In this document: piece after piece, positions 55,024 through 63,200 of the stretch
How the letters are laid out: each line of letters opens with the position of its first letter
How positions within the stretch are numbered: position 1 is the first letter of the stretch
From: NIOZ-UU13 sp964444135
Lineage (GTDB): Bacteria > Planctomycetota > Phycisphaerae > Sedimentisphaerales > Anaerobacaceae
Length of the DNA stretch: 64,000 nt
Direction: 5' to 3'
Assembly: GCA_964444135.1 (NCBI GenBank)
Contig: CAYUFX010000010.1
Coordinates: 1-64,000 of the forward strand
Program-made: the position numbers and the translations under genes
The notes under the pieces: generated by a model
The model's database searches: none
Told to the model about the DNA's origin: nothing
Seen by the model: the letters and a program-made list of their open reading frames with translations, nothing else

Positions 55024-56304
55024 ATGAATATAGCTTTTATAGTCGGTCTATTTCCAGCTTTGTCGGAAACATTCATTTTGAATCAGATAACAGGCCTGAT
55101 AGACAGGGGTCACGAGGTTGATATTTATGCACACTGTCCCGACAATACCACGAAAATACATCCTGAAGTGCTCAAGTATAGATTATTAGAGAGAACTTAT
55201 TATGATGTATCTGTACCACATAACTTTTTTAAGAGACTTTTGAAAGGTATATGGCTTGTTATTATCAATTTTCACAAAGGCCCTTTTGTTTTTTTGCGTT
55301 CTTTAAATGTCTTTAAGTATGGCAGACAAGCACTTTCTTTGCGACTGCTGTACATGGTATTCCCGTATATTGGCAGGAAACCATATGACATAATCCACTG
55401 CCATTTCGGACCAAATGGACTCCACGGTGTAAGGATGCGTGAGCTTGGCGCCATTAAGGGAAAAATAGTTGCGACATTTCACGGTTATGATATCAGGCAG
55501 GGAATCCAAAATGGGCATGACTATTATGTTGAGCTTAAGAAGAACGGCGATGTTTTCTTATCTATATCCCCTTACAATAAGCGGAATCTTTTAACATTTG
55601 GTTTTGACCCTAACAAAATTGTTGACCTCCCTGTTGGGATAGATACTCGGAGATTTAGCTCCCATTGGGAAAGTGAACTTCATCTGAACCATGATGACCA
55701 CGGAACAGTGAGAATTTTGACTGTTGGCCGCTTAATATCGGAAAAGGCTTTGGAATATGGTATAAGGAGTATTAAGGAGATTCTTAAAAGAAATTCCTCT
55801 GCTCAAATACAATACAATATAGTTGGCGATGGAGAGCAGAAGAGTCAATTAGAAAAATTGACAAGAACACTTAATTTGACTGGCATCGTGAGGTTTCTGG
55901 GCAGCCTCGACCAATCTGATGTCCGAAAGACATTGCAGCAAAACGATGTGTTCCTTTTGCCAAGTGTCAATGAGGCACTGCCCGTGTGTTTAATGGAAGC
56001 CCAAGCAACAGGGCTACCGGTAGTAGCATCAGCTGTCGGGAGTGTCGACAAGGTGGTCGATAATGGAAGATCAGGCTTCTTGGTTCAGGCTGGTGACGTT
56101 GAAGCCTTGGCTGAAAAGCTCATCTATTTAATTGAACATCCCGAAATATGGCCTGAGATGGGACGGGCCGGCCGTGCCTATGTCGAAGCCAATCACGATA
56201 TCAACAAATTAAACGACCGACTTGTTGATATTTATCAGGATTTGTTAGATGGTAAAATAAGCTCAAGCAAGCAAAAAGTGGAGATTGTTAGTGGCCAAGA
56301 GTAA
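55024..56304 (+). CDS. family 4 glycosyltransferase (GT-B, WcaL-like)
   Basis: 426 residues. NIAFIVGLFPALSETFILNQI at the N-terminus is the form seen in colanic-acid-type WcaL enzymes. FHGYDIR near 158, VGRLISEKALEYGI near 238, NIVGDGEQKSQLE near 262 and LPSVNEALPVCLMEAQATGLPVVAS near 317 (EX7E donor motif) complete a GT-B fold GT4 enzyme. It probably adds a hexose to the lipid-linked repeat unit. The end overlaps the next gene's GTG start by 14 bases. Confidence 0.92.
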   Translation: MNIAFIVGLFPALSETFILNQITGLIDRGHEVDIYAHCPDNTTKIHPEVLKYRLLERTYYDVSVPHNFFKRLLKGIWLVIINFHKGPFVFLRSLNVFKYGRQALSLRLLYMVFPYIGRKPYDIIHCHFGPNGLHGVRMRELGAIKGKIVATFHGYDIRQGIQNGHDYYVELKKNGDVFLSISPYNKRNLLTFGFDPNKIVDLPVGIDTRRFSSHWESELHLNHDDHGTVRILTVGRLISEKALEYGIRSIKEILKRNSSAQIQYNIVGDGEQKSQLEKLTRTLNLTGIVRFLGSLDQSDVRKTLQQNDVFLLPSVNEALPVCLMEAQATGLPVVASAVGSVDKVVDNGRSGFLVQAGDVEALAEKLIYLIEHPEIWPEMGRAGRAYVEANHDINKLNDRLVDIYQDLLDGKISSSKQKVEIVSGQE

Positions 56305-57259
56305 CAACCATCTTGACATTTCAGTTCTGATCGCAACATATAACCGTGCAGAGGTTCTTCGCCAGACTTTGGAAAATATGACTTGCCTCGATAGAGATGG
56401 ATTATCGGTTGAGTTTGTCGTGGTGGACAACAACAGTTCAGACCATACGAAGGAGGTGATAGAATCTTTTATAGATAGATTACCGATTTTTTATCTTTTT
56501 GAGTCTCGTCCGGGGAAAAATTGCGCACTAAACAAGGCTTTGAACGAAGTACCGCTCGGCAAGCTGGTCGTGTTTACTGATGACGATGTTGAGCCCAAAA
56601 AAGATTGGCTTAAAGCAATAATTGCTATTACTAATCGCTGGCCAGATTGCAAGGTATTTGGCGGAAAGCAGTTTCTTATCTATCCTGATGTTGAGATTCC
56701 AAAGTGGGCTTCAAGCAAAGTCGTTATGGAGATTGCTTTTGGCTTGCATGATTATGGTGATAAGGAAAGGCCATACTCGCCAAATAATTTTCCGTTCGGG
56801 GCAAATTTCTGGGTTCGCGGGGAAATTTTCGAAGATAATAGACGTTTCAACGAATCGATTGGTCCACAGCCCAGAAGTTACATAATGGGAAGCGAAGTAT
56901 CATTCTTGCGCAGTCTCAGTGAGGAGGGGTACCGTATAGTCTATTCGCCAAACGCGGTTGTGGGACACTGTGTATGCCCAAATCAGATATCAAGGTTGAA
57001 TATTTTAAGGAGAGCTTACAGGTGCGGACGGCAGGGACCTCACATAGGAGGATTGTGTCGGAGGAAGTTGTTTCAAAAACACCCGATATTTTGGTTCCTT
57101 ATTCGTGTTGGCATTATTATCAAAGCTTCTTTTGGATGTATTAGGGGAATGGTCTGTTTGTCCACACTTCGTGGCATTGAGATGAAGATAACCTCACTTA
57201 TAAACATTGGATATAATATCGAGTCTATAAAATTAGCTTGGGGGAAAATCCGAAAGTAA
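56291..57259 (+). CDS. family 2 glycosyltransferase
   Basis: 322 residues from GTG 56291, with GGAG seven bases upstream inside the preceding gene. DISVLIATYNRAEVLRQTLENM near the N-terminus, FVVVDNNSSDHTKEV and VVFTDDDVEPKKDWL near 90 (metal-binding acidic triad) define GT2, and ANFWVRGEIFEDNRRFNESIGPQPRSYIMGSEVSF near 170 contains the later conserved region. It may end in a short membrane-associated helix (VGIIIKASFGCIRGMV near 275). Likely donor and linkage unknown. Confidence 0.9.
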   Translation: MAKSNNHLDISVLIATYNRAEVLRQTLENMTCLDRDGLSVEFVVVDNNSSDHTKEVIESFIDRLPIFYLFESRPGKNCALNKALNEVPLGKLVVFTDDDVEPKKDWLKAIIAITNRWPDCKVFGGKQFLIYPDVEIPKWASSKVVMEIAFGLHDYGDKERPYSPNNFPFGANFWVRGEIFEDNRRFNESIGPQPRSYIMGSEVSFLRSLSEEGYRIVYSPNAVVGHCVCPNQISRLNILRRAYRCGRQGPHIGGLCRRKLFQKHPIFWFLIRVGIIIKASFGCIRGMVCLSTLRGIEMKITSLINIGYNIESIKLAWGKIRK

Positions 57260-57279
57260 TTCAGTCCGTATAATAAATA

Positions 57280-57435
57280 ATGAAAGATCCATTGGTTAGA
57301 GTAATTATTCCAACGTACAAACAGGCTGAGGTTATTCGCCAGAGCTTGGATAACTTAAACAAGACCTGGTTCCATGTGATAAATTCACACCAAATCTTCG
57401 AGATGTCCTATCATTGGTTCTTCACATTGGCATAA
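57280..57435 (+). pseudogene. N-terminal remnant of a family 2 glycosyltransferase
   Basis: ATG 57280 starts DPLVRVIIPTYKQAEVIRQS, the first strand and helix of a GT2 enzyme, but after about 25 residues the sequence becomes unrelated and ends at TAA 57433-57435. The nucleotides around GCTGAGGTTATTCGCCAGAG resemble the start of the preceding GT2 gene, so it may be a partial duplication. Confidence 0.6.
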
Positions 57436-57446
57436 GGAAGGTTTCG

Positions 57447-58013
57447 GTGGGATACTCAGTAAACATCAGGCATTTACGAAACGCGCCTTTAGCAATTATA
57501 AACTTTCTACGCTGGCGTTGGCGATTCCACTCTTTCGGCTGGCGGTCTCGGTTAGGCAGATGTGATATGCTGAGAAATCCACGGGCAATCAGCATTGGAA
57601 AAAGGGTCATTATCCGCAAGGGGGCCCGTCTTGAAGCTGTCGGTGAGTTAGACGGCGAAAGGCCAAAGATAAAAATTGGTGACGGCACAGCAATCCAATT
57701 TTACTTTCATTGCGGCGCGGCAGAATCAGTTACTATTGGCAAGAATGTTTTAATCTCTGGAAGAGTATATATCACCGACCACAACCATGTATTTGATGAC
57801 CCCGAATTACCAGCAAGAAATTGCAGTAAATTGAAATCAGACCCTGTCGTAATTGAAGATGGAGTGTGGTTGGGTGAAGGATGCGTAATTCTTAAAGGAG
57901 TTACAGTTGCAGAACGCGCCGTGGTTGGGGCAAATGCAGTGGTTACTAAAGATGTTCCCCCCTTTACGGTTGTAGGTGGCGTTCCTGCTCGAGTAATACG
58001 TAAAATTGAATAG
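57447..58013 (+). CDS. left-handed beta-helix acyltransferase (WcaF/maltose-acetyltransferase type)
   Basis: 188 residues from GTG 57447 (GGAAGG upstream); a TTG start at 57414 is possible. Hexapeptide repeats cover about 45-185: AISIGKRVIIRKGARLEAVG, IKIGDGTAIQ, VTIGKNVLISGRVYITDHNH (near 105, with the catalytic-type His-Asp-His), then PVVIEDGVWLGEGCVILKGV and AVVGANAVVTKDVP. It O-acetylates or otherwise acylates a sugar in the polysaccharide as a trimer. It lies between glycosyltransferase genes. Confidence 0.88.
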   Translation: MGYSVNIRHLRNAPLAIINFLRWRWRFHSFGWRSRLGRCDMLRNPRAISIGKRVIIRKGARLEAVGELDGERPKIKIGDGTAIQFYFHCGAAESVTIGKNVLISGRVYITDHNHVFDDPELPARNCSKLKSDPVVIEDGVWLGEGCVILKGVTVAERAVVGANAVVTKDVPPFTVVGGVPARVIRKIE

Positions 58014-58038
58014 TGCTCATTGCAAGAGAAGAGCATTG

Positions 58039-59001
58039 ATGAATACAAAACCATTGGTATCGGTACTTATATCCGTTTATAACGCAGGTGAGTACCTGCG
58101 GCCTTCGGTCCAGAGTATACTATCTCAGACCTACTCGAATCTTGAGGTGCTGATTATAGATGATGGCAGTACGGACGGCTGCATGGATTCGATAGCCGAC
58201 CTTAACGATTCTCGCATTCGTATCATAAGTCAGAATAACAGTGGAAAGGCGGCGGCTCTTAACCGTGCATTAGAGGAATTGTCCGGCATATTCTATGCAA
58301 TTCAGGATGCCGACGATGTCAGTTACCCGCATCGCATTGAGCGTCAGGTCGAGTTCATGCTGGGAAATCTTGATCTGGCAGCCGTGTTTACAGGCCATGA
58401 CATTATACTCGGGCGACAGCGCATCGCTCCTACTTTTAGCGGGAAGAGTATCGATGAATGCCGTGACGGCATTGAACAATTTCTCATGCCGACACACGAT
58501 GCCACGTCAATGTTTAGAGTTTCCTTGGTACGAAAGTTCTGCTATGAGCCAGCTTTGCAGTATGGGGAAGGCCTTGATTATATCCTGCGCGTAGGCGAGC
58601 ATCATCCTATGCTGGTACTTGCTGAATGTCTATATTCTTATCGGATTCACTTCGGTTCATTAATGACGAAAAACGTGTTACAAAGAAAACAAATGATTAG
58701 AAATGTACTGGAACGGGCCTGTGAACGGCGAGGTCTTAATCCAAGTGACTACTTATCGGTTAATTCTGAGCGAATCTCAAGATTTCGACATAGAGAGATG
58801 GAAACCCACATCGTGCCACACTTTATGGAAAGTGTGCTCGACTTACGCCGTGCTGACAGAAACACAGAAGCCCTGAAAACCGCCTTTGCTTGTCTGCGAT
58901 TGCACCCGTTTGACCCCTATTATTACAAACCACTGGCTTACTTTCTTGCGCCACTGGCATTCATTAAGTATTATCGCTCCATAAAGGCCAAGACCAGATG
59001 A
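58039..59001 (+). CDS. family 2 glycosyltransferase
   Basis: 320 residues from ATG 58039; a frame opening at 58006 overlaps the previous gene and is less likely. LVSVLISVYNAGEYLRPSVQSIL, EVLIIDDGSTDGCMDSI near 40 and YAIQDADDVSYPHRIERQVEF near 88 are classic GT2 features; LQYGEGLDYILRVGE near 178 is the acceptor-side motif (the conserved EDxD form is replaced by EGLD, an oddity). Its stop overlaps the polymerase start (ATGA), so the two are coupled. Confidence 0.9.
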   Translation: MNTKPLVSVLISVYNAGEYLRPSVQSILSQTYSNLEVLIIDDGSTDGCMDSIADLNDSRIRIISQNNSGKAAALNRALEELSGIFYAIQDADDVSYPHRIERQVEFMLGNLDLAAVFTGHDIILGRQRIAPTFSGKSIDECRDGIEQFLMPTHDATSMFRVSLVRKFCYEPALQYGEGLDYILRVGEHHPMLVLAECLYSYRIHFGSLMTKNVLQRKQMIRNVLERACERRGLNPSDYLSVNSERISRFRHREMETHIVPHFMESVLDLRRADRNTEALKTAFACLRLHPFDPYYYKPLAYFLAPLAFIKYYRSIKAKTR

Positions 59002-60257
59002 TTAACCAAGGAACAGTCGTAATTACCGTCTTTCTCGGGATTCTGACTTTCGTTCTTCCTAAGAAGTTTTTTCTGATGCCATTTATTTTGGCGGCCTGTT
59101 TTGTCCCGGCGGATCAAAGAGTAATCATCTTTGATTTAGATTTTACACCCCTGCGGATGCTCGTTCTGGTAGGATTTTTCCGCACTATCTTGCAGGGAGA
59201 GCGGTTGACATTCAAATGGAACCGTTTTGATAAATTAGTACTTTTATGGGCGATTTGTGGAGCGCTTATATACATAATACAGTGGGCGGATATGAGGGCA
59301 TTGATTTACAAGTGTGGGGTGCTATTTGATGTCATAGGTTTGTACTGGCTTTTTCGAATAAATATAAATTCCTGGGGTGACATAAAGTACGCAACCAAAG
59401 TTTTCGCTGTCTGTTCTCTGGTCTTGGCAATTTTAGTAGGATTGGAGTGGGCGACAGGGCGAAATCCTTTTGCAGTTCTTGGCAGGGTAAAGACTGTAGT
59501 ACGTGAAGGGCGATATCGATGTCAGGCATCATTTCCGCATGCCATAATGTTGGGGCTGTTTTGGGCCACACTGGTTCCGTTGTTTATAGGTTTTGCACGA
59601 CAGGACAAATCTAAATTATTGCTCTGGTCGGCAGTGGCGGCGAGTGCTTTTATTGCTGCAGCTACAGCGTCGAGCACGCCAGTTTTAACATTGCTGTTCG
59701 TTCTAATTATACTATGTGGGTACAGGTGGCGAGAATATGCGGCTTGTGCCGGGTGGGGTCTTTTTGCCTCGTTTGTTGCCCTTCATATTGTTATGAAAGC
59801 GCCGGTTTGGCACTTGATCTCCAGGATAGGCGTTGTAGGAGGTTCGACAGGCTGGCACCGTTTTTTTCTTATTGACCAGGCAATTAACCACTTTGGCGAG
59901 TGGATGTTTTTAGGCTGTCGCAGCACGGAACACTGGGGCCGGGGGCTGAGTGATGTTACTAACCACTATATTAGGGAAGGAGTAAATGGGGGATTTGTAA
60001 CTCTTGCTTTGCTTTTAGTAATGTTATATATGGCCTTGCGAACACTCTTACGTTTGTCTCTCTCAAACCAGAAACATAAACAGCAGTTCTTAGCCTGGTG
60101 TCTCTTCGTGGCAATTTTAGGGCATTGCGTAGCTTTTTTGGGTGTATCCTACTTCGGCCAAATAACGATGTGGTGGTATATGACACTGGCGATGGTTAGC
60201 TTTCTTAGCGAAGAAAAGCAGTGGCACACAAACAATCGTCATCTCAAAATTACTTGA
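58998..60257 (+). CDS. O-antigen ligase/polymerase-like membrane protein
   Basis: 419 residues with about 11-12 membrane helices and a larger periplasmic loop near 275-320 containing TGWHRFFLIDQAINHFGEW, as in Wzy/WaaL-type proteins. There is no sequence motif that separates polymerase from ligase. It overlaps the glycosyltransferase upstream by four bases and belongs with the flippase at 52134 in a Wzx/Wzy-type pathway. Inferred role: polymerising the repeat units at the periplasmic face. Confidence 0.8.
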   Translation: MINQGTVVITVFLGILTFVLPKKFFLMPFILAACFVPADQRVIIFDLDFTPLRMLVLVGFFRTILQGERLTFKWNRFDKLVLLWAICGALIYIIQWADMRALIYKCGVLFDVIGLYWLFRININSWGDIKYATKVFAVCSLVLAILVGLEWATGRNPFAVLGRVKTVVREGRYRCQASFPHAIMLGLFWATLVPLFIGFARQDKSKLLLWSAVAASAFIAAATASSTPVLTLLFVLIILCGYRWREYAACAGWGLFASFVALHIVMKAPVWHLISRIGVVGGSTGWHRFFLIDQAINHFGEWMFLGCRSTEHWGRGLSDVTNHYIREGVNGGFVTLALLLVMLYMALRTLLRLSLSNQKHKQQFLAWCLFVAILGHCVAFLGVSYFGQITMWWYMTLAMVSFLSEEKQWHTNNRHLKIT

Positions 60258-60278
60258 GGGCAAAGATAAGATACAAAC

Positions 60279-61208
60279 ATGTTTGATGTTTCTATTATTA
60301 TTGTAAGTTGGAATGCAAAGCGGCATCTTCTCAACTGTCTGAACTCTTTAGAAAATACTGCAAAGGGGTATTCACAAGAGATTTTCATCGTGGATAATGC
60401 GTCTTCTGACGGCAGTCCAGATGCTGTAGCAAGACAATTTCCGCAAGTTAGATTGATTAAGAATAAAGAGAATCTGGGTTTTGCTCGGGCCAATAATATC
60501 GGGATACATCAAAGCTCTGGCCGTTATATTTGTCTTGTTAACTCCGATGTGATTGTTTTGAACGGCTGTATTGAGAATTTAATTAGCTTCATGGATAACC
60601 ACCCCGCTGCAGGTATGGTTGGACCCCGGATTTTAAATCAAGACCGGACACTTCAGCCTTCGTGTCGGCACTTCCCCACAATCTGGAATAACTTGTGTCA
60701 AGCATTAGGGCTTAACAAATTATTTCCAAAATCACGTTTCTTTTCAGAGACTTTTATGAATTATTGGGCCCACGACATTGTGCAAAAGGTCGATGTACTC
60801 AGTGGTTGCTTCTGGATGGTTCGGCGGGAAGCTCTGAACAAAGTGGGGCTGTTGGACGAAGACTTTTTCATTTATGGTGAAGACCTTGACTGGTGCAGGC
60901 GATTTCATAATGCAGGATGGGATATTATATTTTATCCAAACGCTGAGACCATCCATACCGGCGCCGCCAGTTCTAATAACGATCCAATCAGGTTTTATAT
61001 TGAAATGCAAAAAGCTGACTTGCACTATTGGCAAAAGCACCACGGTAGTATTGGCCGAACCGTTTACGCGGCAATAATTTTTCTCCGTCACTTACTGCGG
61101 CTGGCTCCCATAGGATTACTTTATATTTTTCGTCCCAGACTTCGGGAGACAATTTCGTTCAAATTGAAACGAAGTTTGGCCTGTATCCGATTTATAATTG
61201 CTCCCTAA
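60279..61208 (+). CDS. family 2 glycosyltransferase (rhamnosyltransferase-like)
   Basis: 309 residues. FDVSIIIVSWNAKRHLLNCLNSL, EIFIVDNASSDGSPD near 36, NLGFARANNIGI near 66 and YICLVNSDVIV near 84 follow the WbbL-type rhamnosyltransferase pattern; GACMLVRR-like SGCFWMVRREAL near 170 and FFIYGEDLDWCRRFH near 196 confirm it. A C-terminal hydrophobic amphipathic stretch (IIFLRHLLRLAPIGLLYIF near 265) may dock it at the membrane. Confidence 0.92.
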   Translation: MFDVSIIIVSWNAKRHLLNCLNSLENTAKGYSQEIFIVDNASSDGSPDAVARQFPQVRLIKNKENLGFARANNIGIHQSSGRYICLVNSDVIVLNGCIENLISFMDNHPAAGMVGPRILNQDRTLQPSCRHFPTIWNNLCQALGLNKLFPKSRFFSETFMNYWAHDIVQKVDVLSGCFWMVRREALNKVGLLDEDFFIYGEDLDWCRRFHNAGWDIIFYPNAETIHTGAASSNNDPIRFYIEMQKADLHYWQKHHGSIGRTVYAAIIFLRHLLRLAPIGLLYIFRPRLRETISFKLKRSLACIRFIIAP

Positions 61209-61271
61209 ATTTTCGCACGTTAGGCTTAAATATGAACGGTCTTAGTTCTTAGAACAGTAAAGGATTTTTTT

Positions 61272-62174
61272 GTGAATTGCGAATACATTTTAATTTCTCC
61301 TGTCCATAATGAGGAAGCATACATCGAAAGAACAATAAAGTGCATTATCGCGCAGAGTGTCCCTCCAAAAAAGTGGGTGATAGTCAACGATAACTCAACT
61401 GACAAAACGGAGGAAATCATAAAACAATATGAATCGCAGTACGATTTCATAAGTTATCTTTATCTTCAACACAATGATGCCCAAAGCTACTATGACCGCA
61501 AGATCAGAGCTTTTTTATCAGGTTATGAGAAGATTAAAGATACAAAATATGAGTTCTTAGGATGTTTGGATGCGGATATCTCACTCGAACCAACATATTA
61601 TGAAAGCATTTTGGAAAAGTTCAATCATAATCCGAAATTGGGTGTCGCTTCAGGGGTATATCTTGATGAGGTCAATGGTCGACTTAGAAGAATCTTTATT
61701 GCGAGAATAAGCACACCCGGGGCAATTCAATTGTTTCGCCGCCAATGTTATGAAGAAATCGGCGGATACATCCCTTTGAAATACGGTGGAGTTGACTCTC
61801 TGAGCGAAATCATGGCTCGTATGGCTGGTTGGGAGACAAAATCTTTTCCAAAATACAAGGCGATTCACCATCGCCCCATGGGAACAGGGTCGAGAAATAG
61901 TGTTCTGCGTGGAAAGTTCTACCATGGATTCGTAGAATACCAGTTAGGTACACATCCACTTTTTATGGCGGCAAAATCAATTCTCCGCGCTTTTTGGGAA
62001 AGACCTCTTTTCTTCGCGAGCGCTTCAAGAATGACAGGATATCTCTACGCACATCTAAAAAAAGAGGAAAGGCGGGTTCCAGACAAGGTCATGAATTTTT
62101 ATCGCAATGAACAAATGAGAAGACTAAGAGCTTGTTTTCGTTGTCAGAAAAGAAAGGGAGTACTTTCTTCCTAA
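61272..62174 (+). CDS. family 2 glycosyltransferase
   Basis: 300 residues from GTG 61272. YILISPVHNEEAYIERTI at the N-terminus, WVIVNDNSTDKTEEI near 36 and FLGCLDADISLEPTYYESIL near 94 are the GT2 core with the DxD-type acids; GAIQLFRRQCYEEIGGYIPLKYGGVDSLSEIMARMAGW near 155 includes the late conserved Gly/acid region, as in processive-like or membrane-associated GT2 enzymes. The C-terminus lacks clear membrane helices. The gene follows the rhamnosyltransferase-like gene by 63 bases. Confidence 0.88.
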   Translation: MNCEYILISPVHNEEAYIERTIKCIIAQSVPPKKWVIVNDNSTDKTEEIIKQYESQYDFISYLYLQHNDAQSYYDRKIRAFLSGYEKIKDTKYEFLGCLDADISLEPTYYESILEKFNHNPKLGVASGVYLDEVNGRLRRIFIARISTPGAIQLFRRQCYEEIGGYIPLKYGGVDSLSEIMARMAGWETKSFPKYKAIHHRPMGTGSRNSVLRGKFYHGFVEYQLGTHPLFMAAKSILRAFWERPLFFASASRMTGYLYAHLKKEERRVPDKVMNFYRNEQMRRLRACFRCQKRKGVLSS

Positions 62175-62256
62175 TTTATGTCGTAAAGATTTTGTTGTGA
62201 AATCAGCGACAAATGAGGACACCAACCAAATATCTATGGTGCTGTCTAAAAACAAT

Positions 62257-62706
62257 ATGAAAATTTGCCTGGCTGCATCAGCTGGAGGGCATCTAACAGA
62301 GCTGCTAAAACTTGCAGATAGTTGGCAACAATACGAAGTTTTTTACGTTTCTACTGCGAATATGGTTGCCAAGAAGCTTAAGCAGTATGGTCAGACCTAT
62401 GTTGTGGGCGAATGCAACCGTGAACATCTTTTGCGGGTTATTCTTGTTTTGGTCCGCTGCATAAGGGTGATTCTACACGAAAGGCCTAATGTTGTAATAA
62501 GCACTGGTGCAGCGGTGGGCTGCATTATGTGTTTTCTCGGCAAATTATTAGGCGCGAAAGTCGTTTGGGTCGACAGTATTGCCAATGTGAGGTGGGTATC
62601 GCTGTCAGGTAGAATGGTTCGGCACATAGCTGACTTATTCCTTGTGCAGTGGCCCGAAATTGCCGAGCAATATAGTAATGTGGAATACGTAGGTGCGGTG
62701 ATATGA
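62257..62706 (+). CDS. Alg14/PssD-like glycosyltransferase subunit
   Basis: 149 residues from ATG 62257, where the conserved family start (KICLAASAGGHLTELLKL) begins; the frame is open from GTG 62197. A second conserved block, ISTGAAVGCIMCFLGKLLGAKVVWVDSIANV, lies near 85, with a hydrophobic surface that anchors the subunit to the membrane. Alg14-type proteins pair with an Alg13-type catalytic partner, which here starts in the 4-base overlap downstream. Confidence 0.88.
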   Translation: MKICLAASAGGHLTELLKLADSWQQYEVFYVSTANMVAKKLKQYGQTYVVGECNREHLLRVILVLVRCIRVILHERPNVVISTGAAVGCIMCFLGKLLGAKVVWVDSIANVRWVSLSGRMVRHIADLFLVQWPEIAEQYSNVEYVGAVI

Positions 62707-63185
62707 TTTTTCTGACCGTTGGGACACAGTTTCCATTCGACCGTTTCGTCCAAGCTGTGGACAATATCTTTGACCAGGGTTTGATTGACGAGGAAATATT
62801 TGCCCAGATTGGAGAAACTTCGTACAAACCACACAACTTTGAATCTGTGGCCTCTTTGGAGAAAAGGGACTTTGATGAGCGCGTTAAGAAAGCATCAAGC
62901 GTGATAAGCCATGCTGGGGTTGGTACGATAACAGTGGCATTGAAGAACAATAAACCGTTACTGGTTATGCCACGTATGAAGCGATATAAAGAGCATGTCA
63001 ACGACCACCAAGTAGCAACTGCTAAGAAGTTTCAGGAGCTTGGGCACATATTGGCAGCGTATGATGTCAAAGATTTGCCGGATGGCATTCGCAAATTGAA
63101 AAACTTCATCCCCCGGAAAAGAAAAGCCAGCCCTGTTGCAATCACTGAGAGGATTCGTTGTTTTCTGAACAGTTTACAGGACTAA
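62703..63185 (+). CDS. Alg13/PssE-like glycosyltransferase catalytic subunit
   Basis: 160 residues; its ATG overlaps the Alg14-like stop (ATGA). IFLTVGTQFPFDRFVQAVD at the N-terminus, VISHAGVGTITVALKNNKPLLVMPR near 68 and YKEHVNDHQVATAKKFQELGHI near 97 are the GT28 C-terminal domain with the UDP-sugar site, found as a separate polypeptide in PssE/Alg13. Together with the preceding subunit it likely transfers a hexose or GlcNAc to a lipid-linked intermediate on the cytoplasmic face. Confidence 0.9.
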   Translation: MIFLTVGTQFPFDRFVQAVDNIFDQGLIDEEIFAQIGETSYKPHNFESVASLEKRDFDERVKKASSVISHAGVGTITVALKNNKPLLVMPRMKRYKEHVNDHQVATAKKFQELGHILAAYDVKDLPDGIRKLKNFIPRKRKASPVAITERIRCFLNSLQD

Positions 63186-63200
63186 CACTGGGCAATCCGA

